DNA of 64,000 bases from Sodiomyces alkalinus F11 (Eukaryota > Ascomycota > Sordariomycetes > Glomerellales > Plectosphaerellaceae), in assembly GCF_003711515.1 (NCBI RefSeq), contig NW_021167092.1, positions 115,073-179,072 of the forward strand. The letters run 5' to 3'. Shown in pieces: positions 12,694 to 25,929 of this stretch. The position numbers were made by a program, and so were the translations under genes. Below the pieces are notes generated by a model. That model made no database searches. It worked only from the letters and a program-made list of their open reading frames with translations, and was not told the origin of the DNA. The first letter of the stretch is position 1, and every line of letters starts with the position of its first letter.

Positions 12694-12703
12694 ATTAAGA
12701 GTC
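12694..12703 (+). other. Copia-1 primer-binding site (tRNA anticodon-loop type)
   Basis: ATTAAGAGTC begins directly after the 5' LTR. Its complement, GACTCTTAAT, has the form of a tRNA anticodon stem-loop with loop CUCUUAA, anticodon CUU (Lys). Drosophila copia and some relatives prime from a tRNA cleaved in the anticodon loop, so a half-tRNA-Lys primer is inferred. The same 10 bp adjoins the 5' LTRs of Copia-2 and Copia-4. Confidence 0.55.
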
Positions 12704-12754
12704 TTACTTACTAAGTGAAGATATACCTATTTTACCTACCTTTTTACCTCTACC

Positions 12755-13760
12755 ACTAATACCGATTTAAGAAGCTATCTAGCCACGCCGATATAGCGTG
12801 TTAATCTATAAATAACCATTAAGATATCGTATCTTAGCCCTGTTACGTATAAAACCTATAAGAATTAGGAGCTCTAGCGACGTCTATACAAATCGGTTAC
12901 TATTTATTATAACGTGTGGCGGTTTCTCCGCCTAATTGATCCGACTTAATCCCCCGAGGAGCCTATAATACCGAATTACGACTTTTTCTCTCTATAACGC
13001 TTAAGCGTACCCCTACGTACTATCTCGACCTTACGGACGCTAGCTAGAAGGCGTATAACATCGAAATCGCGCGCTAGAAGATCCTATAAGCGTAATACGA
13101 TAGCTACCTAAAGGGGATTAACGCTATACTAACCTAGCAGGTTAATACTATCGGCTAAAGCCGTATATAAGTACTACGAGGAGGTATACCTTATAAGGTA
13201 TATAAAGCCGTTAAACGCGACACGGATTAATATCTGGCTACCCGTTAAACCGATACCTATAAAGAGTATATTAAGTATACTTGGTACCCTACAAATAGGC
13301 TTAAGAAGCTTAGGGAGTGGTTAGATAAGTGGTAGCTACTACTATAAAGCTATAAAGATACCGGTTTAAAGCCCGCTATATAGATATAGGTTATAGATTT
13401 CTTTAGAGGTATACGCCCCTATTCCAGCCGCGATTAGACTAAGGCCGAGGGACGCCTTATAGATAACTAAGTAGTTATACCCGAAGACCTTGATACCCTC
13501 GGTCAGAAATATATTAATACTAGACTTAAAGACTAAAGAAAACACGGTAGCCACTATGCTATAGTATTCCCTACACTATATACCGGAAGCGAGGAGGGTA
13601 AACATACCTTAAAGGCTATGGCTAAGCCCCGTAAGAAGGGCGGCCGTGGGAAGACTAAAGCTAAGAATCCTACTACCGCGGTATCTATAGCTATACCTTC
13701 TACTACTTTAACTAACTATTCCTCTTCTAAACACCGTTAATATACTCTATAAAGAGGGCA
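12755..13760 (+). pseudogene. Copia-1 gag region, RIP-inactivated
   Basis: Forward gag frame downstream of the 5' LTR. The end, about 13,618-13,740, encodes a Lys/Arg/Gly-rich basic stretch (KPRKKGGRGKTKA) and then Ser/Thr-rich sequence, consistent with the nucleic-acid-binding tail of Copia gag. The equivalent minus-strand segment of Copia-2 is about 55,440-56,420. The start is not visible because ATG codons are lost. Confidence 0.5.
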
Positions 13761-14019
13761 GATCTACCGCGTATACGTTATACCTAGCCACGATATTAAC
13801 GCCTACTTCTATCTATTCCTAGATACGGTATATAACGACTAGACGCCCTTTAAGAGCACTAAAATAACCGTCTAACGGATCCTTAAATACGGCCCCGCTC
13901 TACGCGCGGAAGTAGAAGAACTACGCACCGTAAATAAGATAAAAAAGGATATACGCCGGGACTCTGTATAGCTTAAAAAAGCGTGACTTAACTATAATAG
14001 CGTCCGTAACGGTGTCTCC

Positions 14020-14310
14020 CACGCTATTACCTTTATAGCGGGTACTACTACTAGTTACCCTCTTCGAACCTCTGCTATCCTCGATTTCGGCGCCACTATT
14101 TATATTTTCAACGAACTTTCTCGTTTTTCTGATTTTATACCCGCTATATAGGGGGACTACGTGGTAGCCGGCAGTTTATCCCTACCTATTAAAGGTTACG
14201 GTAATATAACTATAAGATTAAACGGACTAATAGGAGGCCTCGATTTAAAACTATTAAACGTCGTATACTATAAAAATTTTGCCTATAATTTAATGTTAAA
14301 CTAACGGTTA
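14020..14310 (+). pseudogene. Copia-1 protease domain, RIP-inactivated
   Basis: Retroviral-type aspartic protease region with SAILDFGATIYIFN at about 14,071-14,112. The family motif is (V/I)LDSGA(T/S), so the catalytic Asp is still coded but DSG reads DFG, a TCC-to-TTC change. The domain is homologous to Copia-2 at about 55,060-55,130 (minus) and stops at the LINE-3 insertion site. The protease would process the Gag-Pol polyprotein. Confidence 0.7.
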
Positions 14311-14323
14311 TAACTACGAGGAT

Positions 14324-16054
14324 TATTATTATTATTATCGATCTTACTCCGCTATCCTAACTAATCTATAGGAGCCTTTCTAGGCTATACGGTCCTTCTT
14401 GGGCAGCTATAGGGGGGAAAACCCGGGTAAAACCCGGGGAAAACCCCTATACACTTCGTTAGGTGGAGTGGTGCCACTACGGGGCCGATATAGCCCCGGT
14501 TCGTCTCTGCTATATATCTGGATCGCACCTCTAGGCTAATAGCTAATAGGAAGTATAGCAGGCTAATAGTTAGGTAGGTTAGCCTAAGCCGATTATTAGC
14601 GACGGAGTAGGGGCTAAGGGGGTACCGCCGCGCCTCCGCGGTATAGAGACTACGGCCCTTTAGCCTCGGCCTCCCTATATCCCCGAGGATTATGCCTTTT
14701 ATTCCTTCTACTCGGTTAATAAACAGAGTAAGGGAGGCAGGCGCCTCCTGCCTCCCCTAGGTAGGTTCCTGCTATATCCGGCGGCAGGTAGGGGGAATAG
14801 GGCTCTACCTTATTATAGAATTAGATGGTTAATATCCCTTAAGGTCTTCGTGCCTCTTTTCTCTCTCTCTTCCTCCTATAACGCTAACGAGTTCGTTATA
14901 GGTTTTCTCCCGATCTATTCCCGCTTATAGTGCCGTAGGCTTATTATTACGGCTCTATACTAATAGTAAAACCCTTTAGTTTCCCTTATTCATTTTCCTA
15001 TTATAACTAGACTATAAGTGCTTAGTGGGTAGTGCCGCGGTGGCGTGGTAGCGTGGGGTTAACTAGGTAATATAGTATTAATTTATATATACGAATAATT
15101 AAGCGGTAGTAGTAGTATAATATAAGTTCTCCTAGTAGCGTAGCGGTGCCTTAGTAGTAGCGTGCTAATAGTCGTAGATATCGTCTCCTAATAATAATAC
15201 TAATAATAATTATAACCGGTATAAGAAGGGCTTAGTTCGGGTTATACCATATATATCCCCTGGTAGTATCGGGGCGGTGCCACGGTGGCTAACCTAGGGC
15301 AGTTATATTCGTTATAGTAAATGCCTAGGCATATACCCGGACGACGTGGAGGCCTACTCTAATACCACGGGTATAGGGGCAGCTTATTTTTAGTATACTA
15401 ATAGCCGGCGTCCGTGTAAGAATATAAGTCGTGTCGATATCGTTATAGTGCTATAGGTGTATCGTGGTAGCCTATACTAATTTTCCTCTAAGTCCCCCCC
15501 GCTACTAATAAATAGCAGTAGCGTCTTATAGATCTTTATAGGGTGTATATAGTAGTAAAGGCCGCCGGTAATAACAGTATCGCTACTATACGTTTCCCCC
15601 TTCAGTGCCGAAATAATCCCCTACTAATAAGCTATAGGCTAAGGAGCGTTTAGGGACGGCGTCCCGGTCTTTTAGCCGGGCCCTAAACCGGGCGCTGCCT
15701 TCCGGTCATAGCCGCGGCGGCCCCGTATCGGCGGAGGTGTAGGAATTATCCAGTCAGATAAGACGTCTAGAGGGTAAGATAGACCTTATTCTAGAGCACC
15801 TTATAAGTGGCCCCTTTTCGGTCTCCCTACGGTATTATAGTATCGGTAGTTAGCTAACTAGTCCTAGTAGGGCCTAGAATATATCGAGAGTGGTGTTAGC
15901 GCTACTAAGGACGATAAGAACGATAATAACTAGGGCGATAATAGCTAGTGGCCACTAATAGCCCCCCCTAGCACCGAGCTAATACCGCCGGGGTCCCGGC
16001 TTATAGGACCCCTATTAATAATTAACAGATCCGCCGCATCGTGCTGCCTCCGCT
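14324..16054 (-). mobile_element. LINE-3: 5'-truncated antisense LINE inside Copia-1
   Basis: Minus-strand copy of the 3' part of the LINE-0/LINE-1 family. It begins (sense) near the end of ORF2 at 16,054, runs through the conserved 3' tract and the 3' UTR, and ends in a TAA-repeat tail at about 14,324-14,340. A perfect 13-bp duplication TAACTACGAGGAT flanks it (14,311-14,323 and 16,055-16,067), and Copia-2 shows uninterrupted sequence at this point. Truncation at the 5' end plus a simple-repeat tail are typical of target-primed reverse transcription. Confidence 0.9.
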
Positions 16055-16079
16055 TAACTACGAGGATACTAGTAGGATT

Positions 16080-17210
16080 AGAAGCCACTAAATAACTGCC
16101 TTCGACGTGCTAATAGATCTATACTATCCTAGCTAAGTTACTACTTCGATTAAACCGTTATTAAATATATGCCCTCTAACTAATCTACGGCTGCTTTTCT
16201 AGGCTCTTCTTCCACCCGAAAAGCTATCTATAAATCAACGATACGCTATCTAAGCACTATAGAGGGTATCTTATAGTATCTACGACTAGGGCATACTAGC
16301 CCTAAACAGCTTAGGCACCTAAAAGAGTAGACGTAAGGGCGTAAAATAAACGGACCAATAACTATCGACTATAAGGCCTATAAGCTTATAAAGATTAAAC
16401 GGCACGTTAGCAGGCGTTATCGCACTGCACCTACCTACGTAGGGGAGTAGTAGGCGATTAATTTAACGGATTTTAACCGAATATCTAACGGGGACTCGCG
16501 GTTTATATTTTTTACCGACTATTATAGTGGTTTTACGACCCCTATATTATAAAGAGTAAGCTAGTAATAGATATCCTCGTAATAATTAAGGAATTCCTCG
16601 CCTAGGTACACCGCTAATTAGGCTACAAGGTGCGCGTTTTCGAATCTAATAACGAGCTAACTTAATCCCACGATATCACCTAATTCCTACGTAATAAGGG
16701 CATTCTTTTAGAGGTATCTGCTGCTAATACTTAAGTGTAGAACGGGGGTGCCGAGCACGCTACTGCCGTGGTTATTTTAAAGGGTTATACGATAAATATC
16801 CACGTAAAACTACCGCCGTTTATATAGCCTAAGGCTATTCCCATGGCTACGTACGTCTATAACCGCACGCCATAAACGCAGTATAATAAGGAATGGAAAA
16901 CGCTATATAAGGTCCCCTTTAAAAGGAAGCCGATTTTATTATATCTTCGAGCCTACGGTTATAAGGCGTACGCAATAACCAAGGACGCCTAAAAGGGCAT
17001 TAATAAGCTATTAAATCGTATCGCTCCCTACGCCTATATCGGCTACCTCGTCAGCTACGATTCCACTAATACCTTCTGTATCTAGGTGCTAGGCCGGCGC
17101 CACTACCGTGTTATCCGCACGCGCGATATAGATTTTAATAAATATACCTTTTTCAACGGCGATATTAACGCCTTTAAGGATAACCTCCGTTAATTAACCG
17201 AGGAGTAATT
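16080..17210 (+). pseudogene. Copia-1 GAG-pre-integrase and integrase core, RIP-inactivated
   Basis: Continues the pol frame after LINE-3. About 16,260-16,420 matches the GAG-pre-integrase segment (LGHTSPKQLRHLK, with the following zinc residues partly turned to Tyr). The integrase core follows: WAINLTDF near 16,448-16,470, FFTDYYSGF near 16,509-16,535, VFESDNEL near 16,635-16,660 and QNGGAEHA (TAGAACGGGGG...) near 16,735-16,760. Integrase would insert the cDNA and create the 5-bp duplication. Copia-2 carries the same domain at about 53,700-54,560 on the minus strand. Confidence 0.75.
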
Positions 17211-18039
17211 AGAAGACCTAATTAGTTAGATTAAGTAGGAGAGGGCTAGAGATTCACGGCCGTTTACGGACGTATACGCTAAGGACCCCCCCTTATATAT
17301 AACTAATGATTTTAAACCGTTTATACCCTTAGATCCGGGGTAAAACGCCCCCGGATCCGCTTCCTCGACGGTTTTACCGTTAAGATTATAATCCGTAATA
17401 CCCGGCCGTAACGGGGTAGAGGAGGCTATCTCGAGTTAATTAGGATAAGATTTAGGTTATAAATAGTGTAATTTAGCCGGTATAACGCCTAATCACCGTC
17501 TATATCAGCCCGATCCACTACTTCCTACTCTACTAATAACCCCGCTATCGGTTATAGCGCTAATAGTAGCCGTTATATTAGGAAATCGTGATACCCTTAC
17601 GATTACGGCCGTAAGGTTCTAGGATAACGGAATACGGTACCGCGATACCCCTATAGCTATAGCTATAGGGCTCCTATTAAATAAAGGAGCGCGACTAATA
17701 CGGTAAGGAGATAGCTAGAAAAAAGACTATTAGGTTACTATATTTAACGCTAGCCACCACGCCCCTAATATACGCACTATATATAGGACTCCGCTAACTA
17801 AACTATAGTTAAAAAGGACTACTTCTATAATGCTATAGCGGCGTTTATCGCTACTATACGAACCCACGGCCCCGAAGGCTATCTCGGAAAATATAACCCC
17901 GGCGGTAGCCTTAGGAAGCACTACTACGGCGGTTACTCCGGCGAGTACTCCGGTAGCCTTAGCCCCGAAGATCTATTATAAAGAACTCCCTCCTCCTCCG
18001 AAAAACCCTCGCGATATACCCTTATACCCTTACGGCCAC

Positions 18040-19660
18040 CTATTCCGATAGACATAAGAAGACTGCCTATAGAGCCACGACGAGATAGGGTCGTGGATAC
18101 GGGTACCGGTGTCCGTAGTAGATAGATATTAGGTTCTCAATTCGATATAGGTAATAATATATAAGTTTAATAAGTATAGATTTCTATATACATATAAGGT
18201 AAGGCTTATAGTATCAGGAGATTAGTAGTATTAATCCTTACTCGAGGAGATATATATAGTAGCACTAGCCGGATAGTTACTCCGTGCGTTAATAGCTATC
18301 ACCGCCCGTTTTAACCTTATACAATTATAATTTAACGTTATAAACGAGTTTATACACGCGCCCCTCCGCCACGATATCTTTATATACCCGCCGCCTGGCT
18401 TTCTAGCCCCTAGGAGTTGTTTACATCTAAAAAAGGCGTTATATAGACTTAAGGAGTCCCCGCTACCGTACTAAAAGCACTTTTCGGCTATCCTTTCAGC
18501 GGACGGATTCTAGATAGTACCGTAGGAACCGGATTATTTTCTTCGGTGCGGTTTAATCCTATTCTTCTACGTTAACGATATCGTTATTACTTATAAGGAA
18601 TAATATAAGGCGTAGATAGAGTAGGCCGTTAATAACCTATAACGCTACTATAACCTATAAGGTGGCGAGCCTCTATAGTAGTTCCTTAGTATTAAGGTTA
18701 TTCGCGACCGCGTCGCCCGTAAAATCTAGCTATTATAACACGACTACGTTACTAAGTTAGAACGCCTATTAAAGCTAAATAGTAATAGTAAGCATAGTAA
18801 TAACTATCGTCTAACGCACCTAATTAAGATCGTAGAACTACTACCCTATTTAGGGACCTCGACGGACGTTAAAAACTATTAACGGAAGATAGGATCTATA
18901 CTCTACGTAGTAGTGATATCGCGGCCTAATATCGTGTTTATAGTATCCAGGCTATACCGGTTTAACGTTAATCCAGGGCCTATTTACTATAAAGCCGCAG
19001 ATTATCTAATCCTTTATCCAATTAATAGCTAATCGTTTACGTTAGAACTAGGGGGTGGCGATACTATTAAAATCTATACTAACGCCTCGTTTACCGATAA
19101 TACCCTTAATCGAAAGAGTAGTCAAGCGTACGTGATACGTTTATTTAGCGGTATAATAGCGTGGCGCGCTAATAAGCAGGATACGGTTATAACGTTAATA
19201 ACGGAAGCAGAGCTATTAGCGTTAGTATAAGGTGTAAAAGAGGGTATCTTTACATAACGCCTATTACTTAGTATAGGAGTAGAATTTAACGATCCGGAAT
19301 TAAGGATCTTATCCGATAATAACTAAACGATTCGATTAGTTAATTAAAAGATTAGCACGTTAATAACACGCCTCCGCCACGTCGATATCCACGGCTATTA
19401 ATTACGTTAAGTAAAGGAATAAAGGTAAATACTCGTAACGTACGTTACGAGCGCGGAAATAGTAGTAGACGGATTAACGAAGGCGTTATACGGCGAGAAA
19501 TTTAAGATATTTAGGTCCTAGGTAGGCGTGATAGATATACGGGAACGGTTAAAGCAGAAATAGCTAGAGGAAGTCCGGATAGAATATTTAGAGGACCTGG
19601 AGGATGAATTTAAGGGCGGCTATAGCGAATAGATTATATAGCTAGATTATCTGCCGATTA
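18040..19660 (+). pseudogene. Copia-1 reverse transcriptase and RNase H, RIP-inactivated
   Basis: Copia-type RT (RVT_2) with FIHAPLRHDIFIYPPPG near 18,350-18,395, LKKALYRLKESPLPY near 18,427-18,470 and the catalytic box FYVNDI at 18,565-18,582, where active enzymes have YVDD. RNase H follows: IYTNASFTDN near 19,072-19,101, TEAELLALV near 19,201-19,229 and VDGLTKAL near 19,467-19,490. The Asp-to-Asn changes (GAC/GAT to AAC) fit TpG-to-TpA RIP across the codon boundary. The frame ends before the purine-rich run AGGGGG ahead of the 3' LTR. Confidence 0.85.
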
Positions 19661-19707
19661 CGAATAGCTTTAATCGCTTAACTAACGTTTAGGGCGATTA
19701 GGGGGTA

Positions 19708-19910
19708 TATCGAATAGACTATAGTCTTTTCGGTTACGTAATAGGCCGGATTACTAAGAGTGTAATACGGGTAGACGCTTACAGAATCTATACTATATAA
19801 AATACGGTGGCAGCGTTTCCCTGACAGTCTAAGACAGTTATAATTATATATAATTGCCTTAATCAATTTTGACCTATTTTGTGACGATTTTAACTACGCT
19901 TTATCTGACA
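19708..19910 (+). repeat. Copia-1 3' LTR
   Basis: 203 bp, starts TATCGAATAG, ends TTATCTGACA, preceded by a G-run polypurine tract (about 19,691-19,705). The intact terminal GACA here against GATA in the 5' LTR shows unequal RIP between the copies. Confidence 0.92.
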
Positions 19911-20640
19911 AGTGCTCGCCCTATCTAAGAGGATAAGCACGGAAAAGGTCTAAGCCCTCCTCGCTATAAAGTCTAATCTAAAGAACGCCTTTTATACCGT
20001 CCTTAAGCACGCCCCTTAGCCCACGATAACTGCTTTAATATACTTCGCTACCCCTAATTAGGCTAACGGTACCGCTTACTAGCCTAATAACACTTAGTAT
20101 ACCGAGGAGATCTACTACAAAGGACCCCGCCCTAGATATAATAACCGATATAACGATAACCGCCCGAACTAATAACACGATAACCGCCCAGGATAGTAAA
20201 CAGGTGCCTAGAATAACGGCTAGCCCCTACTAGCTCGCTACTACTACTACGGCTAAGAAGGGTATCGGAGAGATAACTACCTTATCCTAATCTACGATTG
20301 CGCCTATAATCTAGTTAAGTAGTAGTTTCCCGAGTATTTAGTAATAGATTAGACTAATACCTAGGTAGCCTGTCTAAAGAGCGAGCTACTGGTTAACGAG
20401 TACTGGCTATACCGACGCCTTATACTATATTAGCTAGCTACTAAGCTCTATAGCCGATTTAAGGAGCTCGTAGACCTTTATATTAAGACCTTCTAGCCCG
20501 CTACCCTCTCCTATAAGACTAAAGAGACTAATAGGCTTATAATTAAGTATATAGTTAGACAGGCATAGAAGTAGTAGGCCGGTTAGAGTAGTTAGGCTAA
20601 CAAAGCCACTTAAGTCTTAAGAGTCACTAAGGTTATAGGA
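19911..20640 (+). pseudogene. Gypsy-1 gag, C-terminal part with zinc knuckle, RIP-inactivated
   Basis: Continuation of gag after Copia-1. A CCHC zinc knuckle is readable at 20,233-20,280: Tyr-x-Tyr-Tyr-Gly-stop-Glu-Gly-Tyr-Arg-Arg-Asp-Asn-Tyr, matching C-x2-C-x4-H-x4-C if TAC/TAT codons were TGC/TGT and CAC/CAT. Such knuckles bind genomic RNA. The segment leads into the protease and polymerase frame. Confidence 0.65.
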
Positions 20641-23600
20641 TCTATTAATTTTATTACTACTAGAGTATATACTATATCTATATCTTAATATACTTTAACC
20701 GACCCCTAGGACCCTTTTCGTACTACTAGAAGCGGGAGAATTAGTAAACCTATACTAAAAGTAGCTAATTCCCCTGATTAGGCCACTTAATAGACCCTAT
20801 CGACTCCGGAAAGCTCCTAAAGGGTTATAGAAATAGTTAACGACGCCGATATAGAAGACGGACTAGCCCCTAATTCGATAGCCCCTATATCTAGACCCGC
20901 TATTACCTTAACTACTACCCGGCCTGCCTTATAAGCCTTAGCTTAGAAAGATACCCTTAATTTATTTAACTAGGAGGCTATTATATAGAAGGTCCGCGAG
21001 AAAAGCCTAAAGCACTTTTTAGAGATAGAGGTTAAGGTTCCTATAGTTTACCTCCTCTCCACTAATAAAGCTATCCTCGCGGACTACAAGGAGATATTAA
21101 GGTCGATCGGTAGCCAAGTAAAGCCTCGTAAAGTTATCCGCTTAACCCTAAAAAAGCCTTTTTTATAGACTCCTTACCCCTTAGACCCGAACGCCTTATA
21201 TAGTTTACGAATATTATAACTATAGCCTCTACGCCTAATAGTACCCTATCTATTATACCCGCCCCGATCATTAATAAACTAAAGCCTCCTATTATTTACG
21301 CTAAGTATATAATAAGACGGGTTAGCCTAACTCAACGAATAGCTAAGGCCTACCCTATAGAGGATCGTTTTTACGTAGTTATTAATATAGGAGCTATCTT
21401 TAATATTATTCGGCTAAACCTTATAGAAAACCTAGGGTTATAAGACTATATCGGGAAAAGTAATATTACGATTAAAGGGATTAACGACGTGGATAGGGTA
21501 AACTATACGGGATACCTAGAAAAGTACCTCTAGGTCAGGGACTAGTATAGGAAGGGCTATTTTATAGTAATTAAGGGAATAAGGCCTAGGATACTTTTTA
21601 GCCTGCTATTCTTACTCGATGATCACGCCTCTTTTACTTATAAGCATAGATAGATTAATATAGACTTTACTTATAGGGATACTTATATTATCGTTCCTAT
21701 CGCTAATAGGGAATAGGTTAATAGCCGCCCTTATAGATAAAGCTAGCCTAAGTTTAAAGAGGAGGAGAAGCACCGAGAGGAGGAGGATTTAATCGATCGA
21801 AGTATCGGATAATAAGGGGAGGACGGCGTCCCTTATAGTTAGTCTAGGGCTATTACCTTAATATCGAGTAACGATAGGGCTATTACCTTAATATCGAGTA
21901 ACGATAGAACTAATAGTTCGCCCGATTAGGGGGCTAAAAAGGCGGAGGAGATAAGAGAGAGGAGGACGGAGGAGAAGGAGGAGGAGAAAAAGAAGAGCGA
22001 CGACGATATTTTCTTTTATTTAGATAATAAGAACGCTGCTACTTTAGTCGCCTTCTTAGTTACGGAGGAGGTAAAGCCATTAACGTAGAGAATTTATATA
22101 GCCTTAAGGGCGATACTATAAAATTAAGGCCGAGAATATAAGAGGTATATCGCGGAGGCTCCCTATATAATAACTACGACTATATAATAATAACTAATAT
22201 ATACTAACCACTTATCGTTTTCGACCTTTCTATACTACTATTAGCCTAATCACCCTAATAGCCTCTTAGTTTTATATTTTCGGAAGGACTAGACGATATA
22301 GGATAATTCCTAGATAAGAGCGCTTAAGGCTCTAAAGAAAGAAGAGGATAGTATTACTAGTATAGCCGCGGTTATAACGAAAAGGCTATAGTAGCCTAAG
22401 AGGAGGAAGTCCTAGGACCTTATTAAAGAAGTATACTATTCCCCTAATCCCGGAGGCGTCTTTACTATATAAAAGCCTACGGCTCTTAAGGTTTACCCTC
22501 TTAACGATATTCCGTTTAATAAAAGTATCCCTAATAAAGACCCCTACTAGAAGAAAAATATTCCTGTAGAAATTAAAGAGGAAGACTAGGAGCTAGAAGA
22601 TAAGCGGTTTATTAGCCTAATTATACAGAAGTTTTCTAAATTTATACCTCGTTCACGCCTTATACCCGAAAGACTTAACGCTATCCTAAAGACCGTCAAC
22701 CACTTAATTACTAAGGAATAAGAGCTCTTAATAAAGGTCCTCCTAAACCGCGAGGTATCTATTATATAGGATTAGACTAAGTACGGCCGCCTTAACGAAT
22801 AGGTAGCCCCTTTATAGAAAATTCGGGCGGTTCCTTATAAGGCGTAGTAGGCGAAGGGGATCCTTATCCTTAAAGCTCTAGAGTCTATAGTCGTGTAGAT
22901 AATAAAGGACCGCCTTAAAAAAGGTATAATTAAGGAGAGCTATATAGCCTACTATAACCCCTAATTCTTAGTTAAGAAAAAGGATAATAATATACGGCTT
23001 ATTAACTCGGCTACTAAGATTAACGTAATAACCCTTTGAGATACCTTTATACTGCTTAGGGCCGACGAGTTCTCCGAGGATTTCGCTATATATAAGCCTA
23101 TATCCCTCTTAGACCTTTTCTCCGGCTACGATTGGGTTACCCTTAACGAAGAATCTCGAGATCTAACTACCTTTACGACTATTATTAGACTCTTTAGGAT
23201 ATATACCCTTCTTTAGAGGGCTACTAATTTAGTCGCTTAGTTTATACGTATTATAACCCGTATCCTTTATAACCTTATTCCCTAGTACTATAGACCCTTT
23301 ATTAATAATATTATAGTAAAAGGACTAATAACCACCTATAAGAATACCCTAATTAGACCTAGAATTCGCTATTTTATAGCCGAGTATATCGCTAATATCG
23401 ATAAAGTGCTTCTTAACATAGAGCTAGCTAAAGGCATTATTATAGGTATTAAAAGCTAATAGTATTAGAATATAGCTATTATTATAGGCTATATCTACGG
23501 TACTAATAGTCGTTCCCCTAAGTAGGCTAAGATCGCGAAAGTCCGAGAGTAGGAAAGGTATAGTACGGTCTCTAACGTTTATTCGTTCCTTAGTCCTGCT

Positions 23601-25920
23601 ACCTTTTACTGAGTCTGGATTTATAAGTTCGCTATTATCGCTAGACCCCTAACCGACCTACTACGGAGGAATACTGCCTTTAAGTAGGAGGAGCCTTAAT
23701 AATACGCTATAGACGCCCTTAAGAAGGCCCTTACTACTACCCCGGGCTTAATCACTATCTAGTACGGCGAAGGCATAGGAGTTATCTATATTATCGTCGA
23801 TACTAGTATAGATAGATAGGGTAGAATCCTCGGTTAGTACATTAAGGATAAAAGAGTTATAGCACGATACGAAAACAGTTATTAGTCTCCTATACAAAGG
23901 GTCTATAATACTAGTAAGCTAGAACTAAGGGGAGTCCTAAAGACCTTTCGGCGTCTATATAACTACCTTTATAGGATTTACTTTATCCTCGAGAACAATA
24001 CCTAAGCCCTCCTATCCTAGTTAAAAGGATCTATTACTAACCTCCCTAATACCCTAATTACCCGATAGCTTACCTGGATCCGGCTCTTTGACTTCGACGT
24101 TAAGTATATTAAAGGATCTAAGAATATTATAGCTAATAGACTCTCTTAGATACCCGGAATACCCTTTAATTAGACTAATAATAATACCGAAAGAGACCTA
24201 AACGACTTCGTAGATAATAGAATCTTCTTTACGGAAGCCGAGAAGTAATTTAATAACCCTGCCCTGGCTAATAATATCCTTAATAAGGACCTTACTAAAA
24301 GTTAGTTTTCCTGATAAATAGCTACCTTTTTAACGACCTTTCGCGTGCCTAAAGGAATAGATCCTAAGGAAGCCCGTAGAGTTAAAGATAGGGCTACCTA
24401 TGTATTCCTTAAGGATAGACTACTATAGACCCGAGTAACTAAGGCCGATTTAACCCCTAAATACTAGATTAACGATAAGCGTACTTAGGTTACCCTAATT
24501 GGGAGAGCCCACGAGAAATCCGGATACTAAGGAAGGCAGGGTATTTACTACCGCCTCGCCGCTAACTACTTCTAGGATAGTATCTATAAATGTGTTTAGA
24601 GGTTTATTAAGTCCTATTCTAAATACTAGGCCTCTTATAGCCGTTCCTAGGAAGATCCCCTAATCTTAATAAGCCTGCCCGAAACCGCCCTCCCTTTTAC
24701 CTGGGTTAGCCTAAATATTTAATATCTTTAAGGGTAGTATCTTATAGAGGCCCGCTATATATTTATAGGTTACGTCAAGGCTCGACTGCTAAAGAAGAAT
24801 ACATTTAAGGCTATTATCTTATTTCTATAGGAAGATATAATCTATAGGTATAGACTTTATATAATCCTCCTTATAGATAAAGATCCCGAGAATAAGGGTT
24901 ATATAATCGAGCTAAACCGTTATTATAGGATTACTCGAAAGCTCGCCTTAGCCTACTACCCCCGCGCTAATAGCCTTAATAAGGTTAGGTATAAGGGTAT
25001 TACTTATACTCTATCTATCTAGTCGAAGCTTTACTCTAAAGCCCTTTATAAGATCCTCCTAATAGTCCTTTTCGCTAACCGTATAACGGTAAGAGCTTCT
25101 ACTAGCCATACCCCTTTCTTCCTTCTATATAGCTATAAGGCTATTACCCCGATTAAGACGACCTGCCTAACCTAAAGAGTACTAGACTAAGGCCGCGTTA
25201 AAACCCCTAAGAATAAGATAATACTTCGGTTACGGGCTTTTACCTAGCTTAATACCGACCGATATACTACTATTACTATAATTACTAAATAATAAGGGCG
25301 ATAAATAACCTATATTAACGCTAGCCGTGCCCGGGTATTCTATAAGTAAAGGCTATAAGTTAAGGATCTTATATTAGTTTATGATACTAAGAAAGCTATC
25401 GATATAAGCCGTATGGCTAAGCTCGACTACTAATAGAATAGCCTATATCGTATCCGGAAGGCTAATCACGATAATAAGTCCTTTATCCTTAAGACTCTTA
25501 CTAGGGAAGAATTAAAAGGGATTACTTTTACCGCTAACCGCCTAAAGAAGTTTATCTAAAATAACGATAAGTATTAGGAGCCTAGGGACTAAACTATACT
25601 TAAATAAGACTATAGCGAGGAGCTTAGGATTATATACCTAACTCGAGGAGCGCCTATTACCGAAGAAGTTACCGAAGTACCCCTTTTACCTAGCGAGGAC
25701 CCTAAGGAAGATACTAAGGCTAAGGATAATATTAGTTCCCCTATTTATACTATTAACGGTCTTTTACGCCGCTCTGAGAGACTAAGAGAGTTATTAGGGG
25801 AGTATTATAAGAAGCTAGAAGAAGAGTTAAAAAGGGTAAGGGAGTCTAGTACTATTAAGGTATAGATTCTATAGCGCCTAGATTTTAACCCGAGTAAGTA
25901 TAAGGATTATACTAATACGC
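20640..25920 (+). pseudogene. Gypsy-1 pol: protease - reverse transcriptase - integrase, RIP-inactivated
   Basis: Protease: VVINIGAIFNII near 21,374-21,410 (VIDTGA in the active form, Asp to Asn). Reverse transcriptase about 22,900-23,560: RLINSATKIN near 22,996-23,026, LLDLFSGYDWVTL near 23,108-23,145, and FINNI at 23,298-23,312 in place of FIDDI, both catalytic Asp codons changed. Integrase about 24,480-25,270: an HHCC-like zinc segment, then DKDPENKG near 24,879-24,902 and YYPRANSLNKVRYKG near 24,954-25,000. RT before integrase fixes the class as Ty3/Gypsy. A basic segment near 25,400-25,560 ends pol. All stops are TAG/TAA. Confidence 0.8.
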
Positions 25921-25929
25921 TATATTTTA

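Larger units (their letters stand above)
12491..19910 (+). mobile_element. Copia-1: Ty1/Copia LTR retrotransposon inserted in Gypsy-1 gag
   Basis: Flanked by two 203-bp LTRs and a 5-bp duplication, GGTGC (12,486-12,490) and AGTGC (19,911-19,915), the difference being one G/A transition. Domain order gag, protease, integrase, reverse transcriptase, RNase H is diagnostic of Ty1/Copia. LINE-3 (14,324-16,054) interrupts it just after the protease. Without that, it is about 5.7 kb, close to the uninterrupted relative Copia-2 (5,633 bp). RIP stops run throughout. Confidence 0.9.

Noticed and set aside
17730..17921. 63-codon minus ORF and its counterparts at 52,898-53,219
   Set aside because: They lie in the low-complexity linker between integrase and RT of Copia-1 and Copia-2, opposite or out of frame to the element.
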